From Lepus europaeus (lineage: Eukaryota > Chordata > Mammalia > Lagomorpha > Leporidae), in the NCBI RefSeq assembly GCF_033115175.1, contig NC_084850.1, positions 1,232,024 to 1,296,023 of the forward strand: DNA of 64,000 nucleotides, given 5' to 3'. The position numbers and the translations under genes were made by a program. Shown piece by piece: positions 25,601-38,340 of this stretch. The notes below the pieces were generated by a model. That model worked only from the letters and a program-made list of their open reading frames with translations, did not search any database and was not told where the DNA came from. Each line of letters opens with the position of its first letter. The first letter of the stretch is position 1.

Positions 25601-27420
25601 CTGAGTGTCCTTTTGGAGATCTGGGCTGCAGCTGATGCCTCCACCTCGCCTCCCTGCTCTTCTCCTCACCTCCCGCCTCAGTTGAGGCTTGCATGTCTCC
25701 AGGGACCACCGTCCCCGTGCCAACAGGTGCAGGAGAAGGGTCCGACACTCCCCTTTGCCCTACGACATCACTTCCTGTACCTGAACTCCTGAACCTGTGG
25801 GTAAATTCTGGTGCCCTAGGCTCACCCCACCTGGTCACATCCATCTCAAGTGTCCCTGTTGTCATTCCCCCCTCTTGGTGCCCTGCTCTCACAGGTACAC
25901 CCTGGGCCTGCCCCGCTCAGGCCCTCTCACACTGCCTCTCCCCCCTTCCCCCATTCCGCCCTGTCCGGCCTCATTACATTCCGTGACCTTGATGGGAAAC
26001 GGCACCAGCCCTGTTCCACCTGCCTTTGTCCCAGCCCCCTGCAGGATGTTCTGGTTTTTACCACTGGGACCACTGCTCCTCACCCTTGTACCCCTGCCTT
26101 CCACATGCCCATTCTGTGAAGCTGCAGTGGGTACCAACGTGTTTGCCACTTGTGCCCTGAGCCCCAACTTGGTGCCAGGCACCATGGCCACTTCCACCAG
26201 TCTCCTGCCCTCATGCATGTTATCATCTAACTGCAGGCGGGAGGGCGCCATGTCTCCTCAGAGCCACCAGAAGTGGGGCCGTGGCTTTTGGGCAGATGCT
26301 TCACATCCCCCAACTCGCTGACCTTGCCCTGCTCTGTGCCCTCGTTGCCAGCAGAGCCCCATCATATGTGAGCAAGCTGGCCGCAGTCACGTGCTCAGCC
26401 TTGCAACCAGGGCAGAATAGCATTGCAGTCTTTACTTCTGCACCACAAATGACCACAAAGTGCACCGTTTTCACTAGCACGACAGCTGGCAGTTCCATCA
26501 ATCAGAAGCTCCAGGTGTGATGTGACGGGCTTAGGCACAGGTAGAGCTGTCTCTGTGGTTTGTGGGGCCTAAACTTTACAAGTTTGGAAGATACTCTTTA
26601 AGATAAAGAATGTAAAATGAGCAACACAAAATTGCTGGGAACCGTCCCTCCTGGAGGGGCCTGTGCCAACAAGGGGCCCGGGAGTTCACACACTTGGGCT
26701 GGGGTCTGAGTGCCGAAGCAGGGGGCTTGGGCAGCTCCCGATCCCTGCCTCCATCCTTGTATCTTCCAACTCCTCTGCTTGGGTCACTTGGTCTTCTCCC
26801 TGTTGGCTCTCATAGTGATGCATGTAACTACATTGGGGGCTCACCCGGATGACCCAGGATGATCTGCCCATCTCAAGGTCCTTCATCTGTAACTGCACAG
26901 CACAGTCACAGGGTCCAGGGACCAGGCATGCATCTCCCTTGGGGGCCACCACTGTCCAGTGGGCTTGGCCATATGGACCCTGAGCAGCCCAGGAGAGACA
27001 GAAACCTGGGAGCATAGCCAGGGGAGACTCTGCCCCCTCTGGAAACCCCTGCTATCTGTAGGAATCCACAGCACAATCAGAACACAGTGTGAGGCCTGGC
27101 TGCCTAGGCTTGAATTATGCTCGTTCTGGGGCAGGGAAGGATGGGACAGTCCCTGGCCTGGCCTGGAGTCCATGCAGTTGCCCTAAAGGGGGTCAAGTCG
27201 ACAGTTGACTGATGTGTTAGGAGCTACCAAGAGGGTGCAGATAGGTGGCCTGGCTCCTGCTGTCGTTGCTTTCTCTGCTTCTTTTGATGAGTAAATATAA
27301 GCGAGGTGGCCTTCAATATGAAATTGAGGCCCTCTTTGGAGCCTTAAGCCGCCCTCTCCTGTTTAAAGTACAGTCGCTCTGAGTTCCCACTGGGCTCCAA
27401 GCCTCTGCCCTGTGCTCTGT
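22691..27420. other. Long unassigned stretch, CSINE-free
   Basis: About 4.7 kb of moderate-to-high GC without recognisable SINE or L1. A short CCCA-type repeat lies at 24,328-24,353. The many 60-170 codon frames on both strands have no domain, paired splice sites or family resemblance that I can see. Parts (26,400-26,600) may be old repeats. Confidence 0.35.
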
Positions 27421-27722
27421 TCACTCACACGGTGACAGCCATGACAGAGTATCACAGACTGGGTGGCCTCACACCACAGAAATGCATTTCTTGGTTCGTG
27501 GTTGCATTGCTCCAATCTCAATATGTGCCTTTTTCCCCTTCTGTTTCCTAGGAGGGCTCTTGTCATTGGAGTCATGGCCCACCCTCATCCAGAATGATCT
27601 CATTTGAGATACTTACTCTAACTACATCTGCAAACATCCTTTTCCAAAAATAAGCTCACGTGCACAGGGGCCAGGTGGATATATCATTTGGGGACAACTC
27701 TTCAAAGCCCTGCAAGTGGGGT
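27421..27722 (-). mobile_element. MLT1-type LTR (MaLR), diverged
   Basis: Looks like a reverse MLT1 LTR: agagtatcacagactgggtgg, ccacagaaatgcatttc, a gcccaccctcatccagaatg block and ctacatctgcaaac. Solitary, no internal region. Confidence 0.6.
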
Positions 27723-28130
27723 ATCTATTTCACAGTGTTATGTAACAAATTTCCACACACCCAGAGGCTGAAAACAGCACACAGGTATTCTTCCTCCTCT
27801 CGCCCCTGGTGAGCAGCATGGGCTTAGACTCTCCTTCCATGCTTGTGCCAGTTGTTAGTGGAATTTGCCTCCTTGTGGTTGTAGGACTGAGCACGTTCTG
27901 CAGCCATTCACAACACAGCCACCCCACACCTCAGCTGTGCACTGCTTCCCAGCCAGCTGCAGGCTCAGTGGCTCCGGCTTCCAGAGACAGAGCCCTATAT
28001 GACTCTCTGTAGCCATTGAGAGGGACACCCATTGCCTTGATCACAGTCTTCTGGGGAAGAAGCAAGTCCACGGTAGGGTCTGTCTGTACTCAAGAGGTGA
28101 GATTACACAAGACGTGACTCATAGGGGCTC
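27723..28130 (-). mobile_element. Possible second MaLR-like LTR remnant
   Basis: tgttatgtaacaaatttccac and the following block resemble the start of another reverse LTR of the same class, very diverged. Confidence 0.35.
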
Positions 28131-28570
28131 ACTTTAGCGTTCTGCTCAGCATCTGGGTCTGCTGGTCACCAAGCCTGGGTTACTACTCCCTATCCTCTGC
28201 TGGCTGCGTTCTCACGTGGGCGGGGAAAGAGGAGAAGGTTGGGAAGGGCTCTTTGAGGAGGTCTTCCCTGAGCAGGGTTTTGCAGCTCAAGGTAAGCTTG
28301 TGGCGGTGGGCACTCCAGGACCAGGGCACAGGTGGAGCCAGCAGCAGACGCAGCAGTAGCTTGAGGCAAAGCACTAGAAGGCCTGAGGAGGGAGAAGCAG
28401 CTCTCCTGTGTGCTGGCCATCTCTACCAGCTGCTGGGGACAGCAGCAGACAAAGCACACACAGCCTTAGTGCAGCTGCAAAGAGCTGCAGGCCAGGAGAA
28501 ATGGCCAGAGACTAAAGGGGATGAGCTGGGACCAGAGGTTGGCCAGGGAGTCTCTGTACAAGGTGACACT
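28131..28570. other. Unassigned sequence
   Basis: GC-moderate. A 130-codon plus-strand frame at 28,253 shows no domain. Confidence 0.35.
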
Positions 28571-28574
28571 TTTT

Positions 28575-29650
28575 TCTCCCCAGAAACCTTTTATTTAAGG
28601 AATACAAACTTCACGCATTTCATAAATACAACTTTAGGAACATAGTGATTCTTCCCAGCCTACCTGCCCTCCCTCCCCCACTCCCACCCCTCTTTCTCCT
28701 CCTCTCCTATTCCCATTCTTTTTTACTAAGATGCATTTTTTTACTAAGATGTATTTTTCAGTTAACTTTATACACATGCGATTAACTCTATACTAAGTAA
28801 AGAGTTCAACAAATTGTATGAAAAAGAATTGTTCCTCAACAGTTGAGACAAGGGCTGTTTAAAGTTATTGCATCAGATAGGAGAGGGAATGGTAGGTGGG
28901 ATGGGAGCGGGATGGGGGGTATGGGGAAAAGTACCATTATATTCGTAAAGATATATCTGTGTAAAAATGCATTCATTAAATAAAAAAATAGAAAAATAAA
29001 GTCATTGCATCACAAAGTGTCAATTTTACTTTTATAGATTACCTTTTAGGTGCTCTATTAGTTATCATAGATTAGGGAGAACATATGGTGTTTGCCTTTT
29101 TTGGACTGACTTATTTCACTAAGTAAGATATTTTCCAATTTTACCCATTTTGTTGCAAACTACAGGATTTCATTTTAACCACTGTATAGTATTCCACAGT
29201 ATGTATAGTGTACATATTGCATAATTTCTTTATGCAGTCTTCATTTGATGGACATCTGGGATTTCTTATTTAAGCTATTGTGAATTGAGCTGCAATGAAC
29301 ATGGGGATAGAAATAGCTCTTTAATAAACTGATTTTTCTTGGTTTGGGTAAATTCCCAGGAGTGGGATGGCTGGTTCATATGCTAGCACTATATTCAGAT
29401 ATCTGAGGTATCTCCACACTGTCTTCAGTAGTGGCTTTACCAGTTTGCATTCCCACCAATAGTGGATTAGGGTATCTTTTTCCCCACATCCTCGCCAGCA
29501 TTTGTTGTTTGTTGATTTCTGTATGAAAGACATTCTGACAGGGGTGAGGTGAAAACTCATGTGTTTTTGATTTTCATTTCCCTGATGGCTAGTGATCTGA
29601 GCACTTTTTCATGTGTTGGCCATTTGAATTTCCTCTTTGGAAAAATGTCT
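28575..29650 (-). mobile_element. Rabbit L1, 3' UTR and end of ORF2
   Basis: Reverse L1. 28,575-28,720 is the 3' UTR with a C/T-rich tract. 29,321-29,560 reads as the ORF2 C-terminus with the conserved [22 protein letters not shown] and [12 protein letters not shown] motifs in one short intact frame. The element is 5'-truncated. Confidence 0.88.
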
Positions 29651-30140
29651 GAGCAAGACTGCAGAATCCAGGTCTGTACACAAAAATTAATTGCATTTCT
29701 AGCTATAAGCACCAAATAATTAAAATTGAAATTTAAAAGATATTTCTATGCAAAAATGACAAAACATCTTTGGAGGAATTTGTCAAACATCAGCAAAATC
29801 ATATATAAAACAAAAAAATCTACTGTTCTCAAGATACACCATTTCAACATGGAAATACAGGTGCACGATGTTATTTAGTGCAGCTTTGTTTGTAGTTAAA
29901 AAATATTGGAATATAGAAAACTGTCCAAACATAGGAGAGTGATTACACAGACTACGGTATGTCCACATGATGGGGTTTTGTGCAGCTGTAACAACAGGAT
30001 GAAGACATTCTGGGTGATTTAATAGAGAGATCTACATGAGTTATTGTTAGGTGGAAAAGCAAAGTGCAAGGAGAGCACAGTTGGCATGCCATGGTCTCTG
30101 GGTCCTCATCTTCAGGTTCCATCAATCATGGATGAAAACT
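29651..30140 (+). mobile_element. Old L1-like AT-rich remnant
   Basis: Resembles plus-strand L1 3' ORF2 and 3' UTR (gtacacaaaaattaattgc, a ctataagcacc block, gtccacatgatggggttttg). Too diverged to subclassify. Confidence 0.45.
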
Positions 30141-30144
30141 GTTT

Positions 30145-30475
30145 AAAAAGAGGGCAGATGTTGTGGCACAGTGGGTTGACATGCTCACGTATGATTTTGG
30201 AGTGCTGGTTTGCATCCTGCCCACTCTGCTTCTGATCCAGCTTCCTGCTAATGTGCTTGGGAGGCAGCAGATGATAGCCCAAGTGCTTGGGTTCCTGTCA
30301 TCCATGTTGGAGACCTGAATATGGTTCCTGGCTCCTGGCTTCAGCCTGGTTCAGCCTCAGCTGTTGTGGGTATTTGAGAAACGAACCAGTGGATGGAAGA
30401 TCTTTCCCCACTCTCTCTTTGTCTCTCCCTCTCTCTGTCATTCTGCCTTTCAAATAAATTAATACATCTTTTAAA
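30145..30475 (+). repeat. CSINE
   Basis: Forward CSINE: head (gggcagatgttgtggcac), body, tctctccctctctctg stretch, caaataaattaatac tail. Confidence 0.9.
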
Positions 30476-30944
30476 AAAATTGAAAAAACATGCATGTACT
30501 GAAAATATACAGACATTTCTTGTCTTTACTTCCTAACAGTAGTGTATAACAACTATTTACATTGTATATACCAGCTACTATAGGTAATGTAGAGATAATT
30601 TTGAGTATACAGGGGATGTGCACAGGTTGCAGGCAAATGCTATGCCATTCTCTATAAGGGACTGCAACATTCAGGGAGTTTGGGATCCACAGGGGTCCTG
30701 GAGCCAGTTCCTCTTAGATGGGATGTTTGTATGTAGTGTGTGGACCTTTCTGTAATCAACAAGGGAAAAGGACAAGGACAGCCCAGAAACAAAAAGTTGG
30801 TTACTTACAAGGGGTAGGGGTATAGAAAATGGGGCAGGAGGGACCTGCACTTCTCGGAGTGTGCCTTTTGGATTCATTTTTTAAAAAAAATTCTCTTGGT
30901 ATTTTTTTAACAATTTATTCTTTATTGAATGAGTTTTGATTTTT
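30476..30944. other. Unassigned AT-rich sequence
   Basis: AT-rich, no gene recognised. Possibly L1-derived at the left edge. Confidence 0.35.
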
Positions 30945-31289
30945 ATAAAAGATTTATTTATTTGAAAAGCAAAGCTGCAGAGAGAGTTGGGGGAGAGATA
31001 GATAGGTAAATAGATAAATAGATAGATAGATAGATATTCTTCCATCTGCATGTTCCCTCTCCAAATGGTTGCAATGGTTGGAGCTGGGCCAGGCTGAAGC
31101 CAGGAACCAGGATCTTCATTCAGATCTCTCATGTGGGTGGCAGGGGCTCAAATGCTTGGATCATCTTCCTCTGCTTTCCTAGTTGCATTAGCAGGGAGCT
31201 TGATTGAAATTGGAGCAGCCGGGACTCCAATCTGTGCTCCTATGGGGATGTTGACATTGCTTAACCCACTGTGCCACAACGCCAGCCCT
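30945..31289 (-). repeat. CSINE with (GATA)n expansion
   Basis: Reverse CSINE whose GA-rich part has become a GATA/TAGA tetranucleotide repeat at about 31,000-31,035. Intact tail (aaaagatttatttatttg) and head (cacaacgccagccc). Confidence 0.92.
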
Positions 31290-31363
31290 TCATTTCAACT
31301 TTTGTAATCATGTTAATACTTTTCATATTGAGATAATAAAATTAAATCAGTAAGAATGGGAAG

Positions 31364-31695
31364 GGGGTGGGGCTGGCGCTGTGGCACAGTGGGTTAATGC
31401 CCTGGCCTGAAGCGCCGGCATCCCATATGGATGCCGGTTTTGGTCCCGGCTGCTCCACTTCTGGTCAAGCTCTCTGCCATGGCCTGGGAAATCAGTAGAA
31501 GATGGCCCAAGTCCTTGGGACCCTGCAACCATGTGGGAGGCCTGGAGGAAGCTCCTGACTCCTGGCTTTGGATCGGCACAGCTCTGGCCGTTGCAGCCAT
31601 CTGGGGAGTAGACCAGCAGATGGAAGACTTCTCTGTCTCTACCTCTCTCTGTTACTCTGTCTTTCAAATAAATAAATCTTTAAAAATAAAATAAA
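31364..31695 (+). repeat. CSINE with target-site duplication
   Basis: Well-preserved forward CSINE (ggctggcgctgtggcac), flanked by aagaatgggaag at 31,352-31,363 and 31,696-31,707. Confidence 0.93.
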
Positions 31696-31708
31696 AAGAA
31701 TGGGAAGT

Positions 31709-32800
31709 GGGTAAAAGCTTAAAACTGAAGGCCAGTGAACCTTTGTATGCCAAATGACCATTGCAACCACCCTAAAGGTTGGAAAAAGAACTAATCCCCA
31801 TAACAGCAATACAGAATTCGACTCTGTCGCCTTAGTCTTTGGCAAAGGTGCCAGGGGCAGGGGGACTGTCAAGAGATTGTAAGTTCTTTTGATTAGGTTT
31901 GTTTTTTGTAGCTCCTTCCCCTGACAAGGCTCAGGCATGACAAGCTCACCCCAGACAGTTCTTAATCCCTAATTCCATTCCCTACTGAAAGAAAGCAGAG
32001 CTCCTTGGAGAACGGCTGATCTCAGGCCTGGAGAAGCAAAAGTGCCAGATGACCCTTGTAGGAGGGTACTTCAAAGAGTTCGTGGAAAATGCAATTAAGA
32101 CAAGTTTATTTTGCTGCAAAAATGTTTTGAAATCTATGTACAGCTTTTCATCATATGCATTTGCCATCAACATTTTGAAGATCTTGTAGCCCTTGTTATG
32201 CCTGGAAGTAGGTGCAGACCCAGCAGTCTAGATGGAGGTCTAGAAGCAAACAGGAATAGGGAGAGGGCAGGCACTGTTCCTGCTTGGCGACTACTTCATG
32301 AGGACAATCCAGTCCCCTTGGGCAATGCAGCATCAATCAGATTCCACTGTGGGTAGAGAGACCCACACCACTGGGGGCAGTGGTGCTGCGGCCACTGGAG
32401 TGGGGATGCTAACTCTGCTGGCGGCAGAAAGTCCTCTTCCACTGACAAAGAAAGCTCATTAAAATGTAGGGGCTCAGTGTCTCCACTGTGTCAGGGTCTT
32501 CCCTACGTGTCCCCAACCTCATTCTTTTGCAACTCCTGTCCCCACTTAAACATTCTTGGCCAGGCTGGGGATTCAACTTGTGCTTTGATTCAGCCAGTCA
32601 CAGGATGAGATTTGTGGGTGATTTTCAGTGTTTGCAGCCCTGCTGCAATGTGTATCTGTGCTTCCTGCTGCTCTGTAAGAGGAAATAAGGAGATAAGAGA
32701 TAAGGGTCTCTTTCATGGAGCACATACATTAGTGTATGTTAAATCTGGCAGAGGCTTTGATGAAAACTAGAATGTTATCATGGTCTTAAAGTGTCTCCCA
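31709..32800. other. Unassigned sequence, possible DNA-transposon remnant
   Basis: Mostly unassigned. 32,065-32,170 (gtacttcaaagagttcgtgg, tttcatcatatgc) looks like a common old interspersed repeat, perhaps a mariner-type relic, but I cannot name it safely. Confidence 0.35.
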
Positions 32801-32801
32801 G

Positions 32802-33048
32802 AGCCGGCACTGTGGCGTAGTGGGTGAAGTCATCGCCTGCGAAGGTGGCATCTGACATGGGTGCTGGTTTGTGTCCCAGCTGCTCCACTTCCAATCCAGC
32901 TCCGTGATAATGGCCTGGAAAGGCTGCAGAAGATGGCCCAATTGTTTGAGCCCCTGCACCTACGTGGGAGACCAGGAAGAGGGTCCTTGCTCCTGGCTTC
33001 CACCTGGCTCAGCCCTGGCCATTGCAGCCATCTGGGGAGTGAACCAGC
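32802..33048 (+). repeat. CSINE, tail missing; left arm of an inverted pair
   Basis: Forward CSINE head and body (gagccggcactgtggcg to gtgaaccagcag) that stops before the CT-rich and A-tail part, abutting a reverse CSINE. Confidence 0.9.
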
Positions 33049-33299
33049 AGAGTCTTCCATCCACTGGTTCACTCCCCAATTGGCCGCAACGTCCGGAGCT
33101 GTGCTGATCTGAGGCCAGGAGGTTCTCCTAGGTCTCCTATGTGGGTGCAGGGGCCCAAGGACTTTGGCCATCCACCGCTTTCCCAGGCCGCAGCAGAGAG
33201 TTGGATCGGAAGTGGAGCAGCTGGGACTTGAACTGGCACCCATATAGGATGCTGGCACTGCAGGCAGCAGCTTTATTTGCTACACCACAGCACCGGCCC
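33049..33299 (-). repeat. CSINE, tail missing; right arm of an inverted pair
   Basis: Reverse CSINE starting at the matching internal point (agtcttccatccactgg) and ending at the head (cacagcaccggcccc). With the left arm it forms a tail-to-tail inverted repeat of about 250 bp per arm with essentially no loop. Confidence 0.92.
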
Positions 33300-34770
33300 C
33301 CGAGTTCTGAAATTTTCTAGCTCTGTGCATCCTGCCCACTTTCACCTGGACATTCTCTTTCTTCTGATTCTTATTGTAATTTAGCTTCGCTCGAGTCTCC
33401 TTTAAATGATGACTTGTACTGGAAGAGAATTCTGGCTGCTTAGTTCTGAACACTTCCAGAGGCTAGAGCTTAGTTAGGATCCCTTTTGCTCACTTGCTGT
33501 TGGATTGGGCAAAACTTCAGGTTAAGTTGCTGTTCGGAAATTTGCCTGCCTTTTTTCCAATGTGTATCTGTGCTTCCTGCTGCTCTGTTTTCGGCTGTTT
33601 AGTGATTTGCACCTACCACTCACATTTGGGTTCATTTTCTGACAATTTTACTTTTTTTATATTCCACAGGGTTTTAGATATTGTTTTTGGTTAACACAGT
33701 AATTGTACATATTGGTGGGGTATGATGTGATACTTCAAGATATTTATATGGTGTGTACTGATCCAATCAGGACAGTTGGCATTTTCATCTCACTTCATTA
33801 TGGGTGGAGTCTTCCAACTTTTCTGTCTAGTTCTTCATGAAGTATATACTACGTTATTCTGGAACACTTGGACACATGCCCATTATCCAGTCTCCCTGTC
33901 TGTCTCCTTCCATTCTTCTCAACCTCTAGTAAGCATTATTCTAGGTTCTGATTGTCTATTTTTTAAGCTTCCTCTGTTTTTAAGCAAGGTTTGTTCATAC
34001 GTAGTGTTGGGCAACTTTTACATACCTCTGCATAATTGGTAGCTCTGTAAATACATGGATTTGAACAACTGTTGGCAACGTGACTAAGTGAACACCTATA
34101 GAACATCACACCTGGCTACAGACTGCATATGGAATAGTTACAAGAACCAGCTACATACTGGGCCTCACAACAAGTCTCAACATGTTTCAATAGGTTGATG
34201 TCATTGAGAGCATGATCTATGGCCACATTGTACTTAAGACAGAAACCCACGAGAAAGGAAAAATACGTAGAGCAGGAAGCTGGCCTGGCACTCACAGTGA
34301 GGCCATATTGTTTTCTGACTGGACAGAAAAAAAAACCTCACAGTATGCCAGCCTTAGACAAGATTTTTCTGAGAGCATGAGAAAATCAGACAAAGCAAGG
34401 CTGCTTAACACTTTTGTCCAAGCACAGGTTAAAAAAAAGAAAGTTCAGTGTGCAAACACCTCCCCCTCTTGCCTGGCTGGTATGAGTGATGGCTGCTTCT
34501 TTACCCATTGAAGCTTTAGTTCTGCTCCAGTCTCCCCCCCTTGGAGAGAAGACATACTTAGATACCCACTTGTAGAATTGCTCTTGCTTTCTAAAAGCTC
34601 CTAGAGCAAACCACAGCTTCCTTACACACTTTTCCAAATCACCCAACCAAAGCCCAAATCTAATAACTGTTTTTGAGCAGAGAGGAATAAGCCCAACAGG
34701 GTCTCGCACAGATAAGTTCCTGGGAATCTTTGGCAGGAGAGTATGAACACTCAAGGCAAAAAGGTAACTA
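33300..34770. other. Unassigned AT-rich sequence, partly L1-like
   Basis: 33,690-34,080 resembles reverse L1M 3' sequence (tggtggggtatgatgtgatac, cacttcattatggg). The rest is unassigned. Confidence 0.4.
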
Positions 34771-34772
34771 GA

Positions 34773-35145
34773 GGGGCCAGCACTGTGGCGTAGTTGGGTA
34801 AAGCCACCGCCTGCAGTGCCAGCACCCCATATGGGGGCCAATTTGAGTCCCAGCTGTTCCACTTCTGATCCAGCTCTCTCCTATGGCCTGGGAAAGCAGT
34901 AGAAGATGGCCCAGGTCCATGGGTCCCTGCACCCACGTGGGAGACCCAGAAGAAGCTCCTGGCTCCTGGCTTCGGATCAGCACAACTCCGGCCGTTTTGG
35001 CCAATTGGAGAGTGAACCAGTGGATGGAAGACTCTCTCTCTCTCTCTCTCTCTCTCCCTCCCTCCCTCTTTTTCTCTTTCTCCTCTCTTTCTATCCTTCT
35101 CTCTCTGTATAACTCTGAGTTTCAAGTAAATAAACAAATCTCAAA
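34773..35145 (+). repeat. CSINE with target-site duplication
   Basis: Forward CSINE with long CT and CCT tracts (35,030-35,105). The flanks aaaaaggtaactaga and aaaaaggtaagtaga form a direct repeat with one mismatch. Confidence 0.93.
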
Positions 35146-35159
35146 AAAAAAGGTAAGTA

Positions 35160-35775
35160 GAAAAGTCCTGAGAGGAAGAACACACTGAAATAACCCATGC
35201 TCCAAAGACAGTAACACAGAAATTAGGAAATAATTTGTTGAGTGGCAATAAAAGCGACACATCTTTTTCAGTCAGCTAGCTGACAGTAAACAGATGGTAC
35301 ATGTAAATGGAATAATTTGAGGAGAGTTATTTGAGGTGGATTTGGAAAGTGTCAACTTGGGTAGCCTGAACTACATTTCCCTGAATTCCCTTTTAGATAG
35401 TTTTCAGTTAGGTGTCCCACATGAGAGATTGTGATGAAACACTTGGAGAAGGCAAGGGAGACACAGATAACTGAGAAAGTTCTCATAGCTAGAAGACAGA
35501 AGAAACAAAATAACAAGATAAATAATATCAAAGAAAAATGGGTCAAAGTTTTGAATAGGTATTTCTTCGTGATAGACAAAATCCAAATGGCCCATAAGCA
35601 TATGAAAGGTGCTCAGCTTCATTTGTTGTTCCCACACTGTATCTTAACACTTCCATGAGACACCACTGCACCCTCAGCAAGCGGCAGGATCCAAGAAGTC
35701 AGGATTCTGAGCTGGCCATGCTGGAGAGCAATGGGGAACTTTCATACACAGCTGATGGGAGTGTGCACTGGTAAA
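35160..35775 (+). mobile_element. Old L1M ORF2 3' fragment
   Basis: Plus-strand L1: aaaaatgggtcaaagttttg, an atccaaatggcccataagc block and catatgaaaggtgctcagc are hallmarks of the ORF2 C-terminal region. Degenerate. Confidence 0.7.
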
Positions 35776-35788
35776 AGAGCTTGGCATA

Positions 35789-36122
35789 GGAGCCGGTGCA
35801 ATGGCACAGTGGGTTAATCCTCTGTCTGCAGTGTCAGCATCCCATAGGGGCGCCAGTTCGAGTCCCGGCTGCTCCTCTTCCAATCCAGCTCTCTGCTGTG
35901 GCCTGGGAAAGCAGTAGAAGACGGCCCAAGTCCTTGGGCCCCTGCACCCATGTGGGAGACCTGGAGGAAGCTCCTGGCTCCTGGCTTCAGATCGGCCCAG
36001 CTCTGACCATTGTGGCCATTTGGGGAGTGAACCAGCAGATGGAAGACCTTTCTCTCTGTCTCTTCCTCTCGCTGTCTGTAACTCTACCTCTCAAATAAAC
36101 AAATAAAATCTTTTAAAAATAA
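35789..36122 (+). repeat. CSINE with target-site duplication
   Basis: Forward CSINE (gagccggtgcaatggcac). Flanked by agagcttggcata / agaggttggcata, one mismatch. It sits inside the old L1M. Confidence 0.92.
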
Positions 36123-36243
36123 GAGGTTGGCATATTAAAAACTCACTTCCCTTATGATCTAGCAATTTCACTGCCAAATACACAAACTCTAGTTAAACTT
36201 GAGTGTATGGGCACCAGGAAGCAAGTGTGCACAGTTGTAATGT

Positions 36244-36605
36244 ATTTAAAGGTGGCTACCCCCTAAAGGATATGTCTATGTCTTAACCCCTGGACCCCAT
36301 GAATGTCAATGATTGTGAAATGATTGTCCAGGTGGATGCTAAGTTCAACGAGAAATATCCTTGTAAGATAAAAGCAGAGGAGATTTGAGACAGACAGAAG
36401 AGCAGGACGTGATAGAAATAGATAGTGGAGTGATGTGGCCACAAGGGAAGGAGCCATAGAAGTTGGAAGAGGTAAGAAATGTCCCTGCATACTCCCAGCT
36501 CCTTTAGAGGGAAGGTGCTTTGACCACACCTCAAATTCGGACTTCTGGCTGCCAGAACTATGAGAGAATCAATTTTGGTGTCGGTGACCTTACAGGAAAC
36601 GAATA
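36244..36605 (+). mobile_element. MLT1-type LTR (MaLR)
   Basis: Plus-strand MLT1 features: tctatgtcttaacccctgg, atgtggccacaagggaagg, gacttctggctgccagaac. Solitary LTR inside old L1M sequence, no internal genes. Confidence 0.75.
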
Positions 36606-37120
36606 TAATGGTTCATCGTACCATGTGATGGCTGAAAACAAGTGCAATATCCAGCAGGGGTGGAATGTTAAATAAGCCATGGTACTGAAATGAAGAAGAA
36701 TAAACTATTCATGCTATCAGATAAAGTTCAAAAATAGGCAAAATTTAACCATGTGTCTATAGATGGATGTGTGTTTAAGTGGCAAAAATCTGATGTGAAA
36801 CAAGAAATGGTTACCATGGAAATTAGGGTGGGACAAGGAAGCAATTTAAAGGACACACTCCTGGCCAGAGGGCAGGGCTCTAGCCCTTGATCAAAGGGTG
36901 GTGATGTGAATATGTTCACAATATAATTGCAAAGTTATAAAGACAGGAAAATGTATGCAAGACATACATGAGCGATACGCTCCTCTGTGTCTGGACCATG
37001 ATCCAACAATTCAAACAGTTAAAACATTCGAAAGCAAAATTAAACCAATGACTACTTGCACATAATAGGCCTCTATATCTGGAAAATCCAAGAGACTCTC
37101 CTGAAGTGTTACAAAGAGTA
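36606..37120 (+). mobile_element. Old L1M 3' region
   Basis: Continues the L1M relic after the LTR (aataagccatggtactg, gaagaataaactattc). Diverged. Confidence 0.5.
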
Positions 37121-37127
37121 AGCAGAA

Positions 37128-37452
37128 GGGCTGGCACTGTGGCACAGTGGGTTAAAGTCACGGCCCGCAGTGCCGCATCATATGGGAGCTGATTTGAGTC
37201 CTGGCTGCTCCACTTCCAATCCAGCTCCCTGTTAAGAGACAGAGCAGCAGAGTATGGGAGAGCTTGGGTCCCTGCACCCATGTAGGAGACCTGGAAGAAG
37301 CTCCTGGGTCCTGGCTTTGGCCTGGCCCAGTCCCAACCCGTTGCAGCCATTTGGGGAGTGAACCAGTGGATGGAACACCTATTTCTCTGTCTCTCCTTAC
37401 TCCCCGCAACTCTGCCTTTCAAATAAATAAAATAAACCTTTAAATTTAAAAA
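37128..37452 (+). repeat. CSINE
   Basis: Forward CSINE, slightly internally deleted; head ggctggcactgtggcac, tail aaataaataaaataaacc. Confidence 0.9.
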
Positions 37453-38080
37453 AGCAGGATAAAGAATGAGCAGAATTCATAAATTGGCTGGGTACAAAGT
37501 TATTTAGATACACAAGTTAGGAAACCTAATGAATGACTCCATTTAACAAAAAAGGTAGAATACCTAGAAAAATTCTTTTCAAGAAAAATGCAACATCTAT
37601 GTGAAGCAACTTGAAAATGTTTCTCAGGGATGTGGCAAAAGGTCTGAATGAATGGAAAGTTCTACTATGCTTTCAGGAAAATGTAACTTCATGAAGATGC
37701 AAAATCTCTTTATCAATCCATAAATACAATATGATCCCAAAATATGATGACAGAATTGTTGGGAACTTGTCAAAATGTATCTGACATTACCATAGAAAAC
37801 TAAAGGAGTAAAGATTTCCTAATGAGAGGGGCACTATCATAATAACAGGTGTGTTTTGAGATACATTTCATAGTTATTATTGAATCTTCGTAGGTCATTC
37901 CCTGATGATGAAATTTGGGTTTTGGCCTTGGCCATTTGAAACTGACCAAACCTGTTTTCAATGATTTTCCAAGTAGGTTCAGGATCTACAGCCCCAACCT
38001 GCACCATTTGGCCCTTTCATTGGGCTACCAAGTCTGTAGGCAGCTTCTAGTCTTGAGGATTTTCTGAACCAGGGTTGAGG
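37453..38080 (+). mobile_element. Old L1-like AT-rich sequence
   Basis: 37,460-37,830 resembles plus-strand L1 ORF2 (catagaaaactaaagg, tgagaggggcactatc). 37,830-38,080 is unassigned. Confidence 0.4.
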
Positions 38081-38340
38081 CCTCACTCATCCCCATGCTC
38101 CAGGAGACACCAGAAGGCTGACCATCTCTGCCTGGGGGGAGGTGGAGCTGGCAGGGATTTCCTGCTCTCGGGACTCACCTGGAGCTCTGGAAGACTCCCT
38201 CTTCTGTTGGGGCTGTCCGGTGGTCCAGCTTCCCTAGGGGCCGAGCCTCCTCGACTGTAGGGCAGGTGCGGGCACTGGAGGCAGCCCTGTGCATGGGGAT
38301 CAGCCCTCTGTCCCCGTCCAGGCCCCCTGGCCCCACCCAC

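Noticed and set aside
38150..38275. Second possible RENBP exon just downstream of the orphan exon
   Set aside because: An AG ... GT-bounded segment exists (ccctacag to ctccag|gtgagt), but in the needed phase it has a stop and its other frames do not resemble RENBP.
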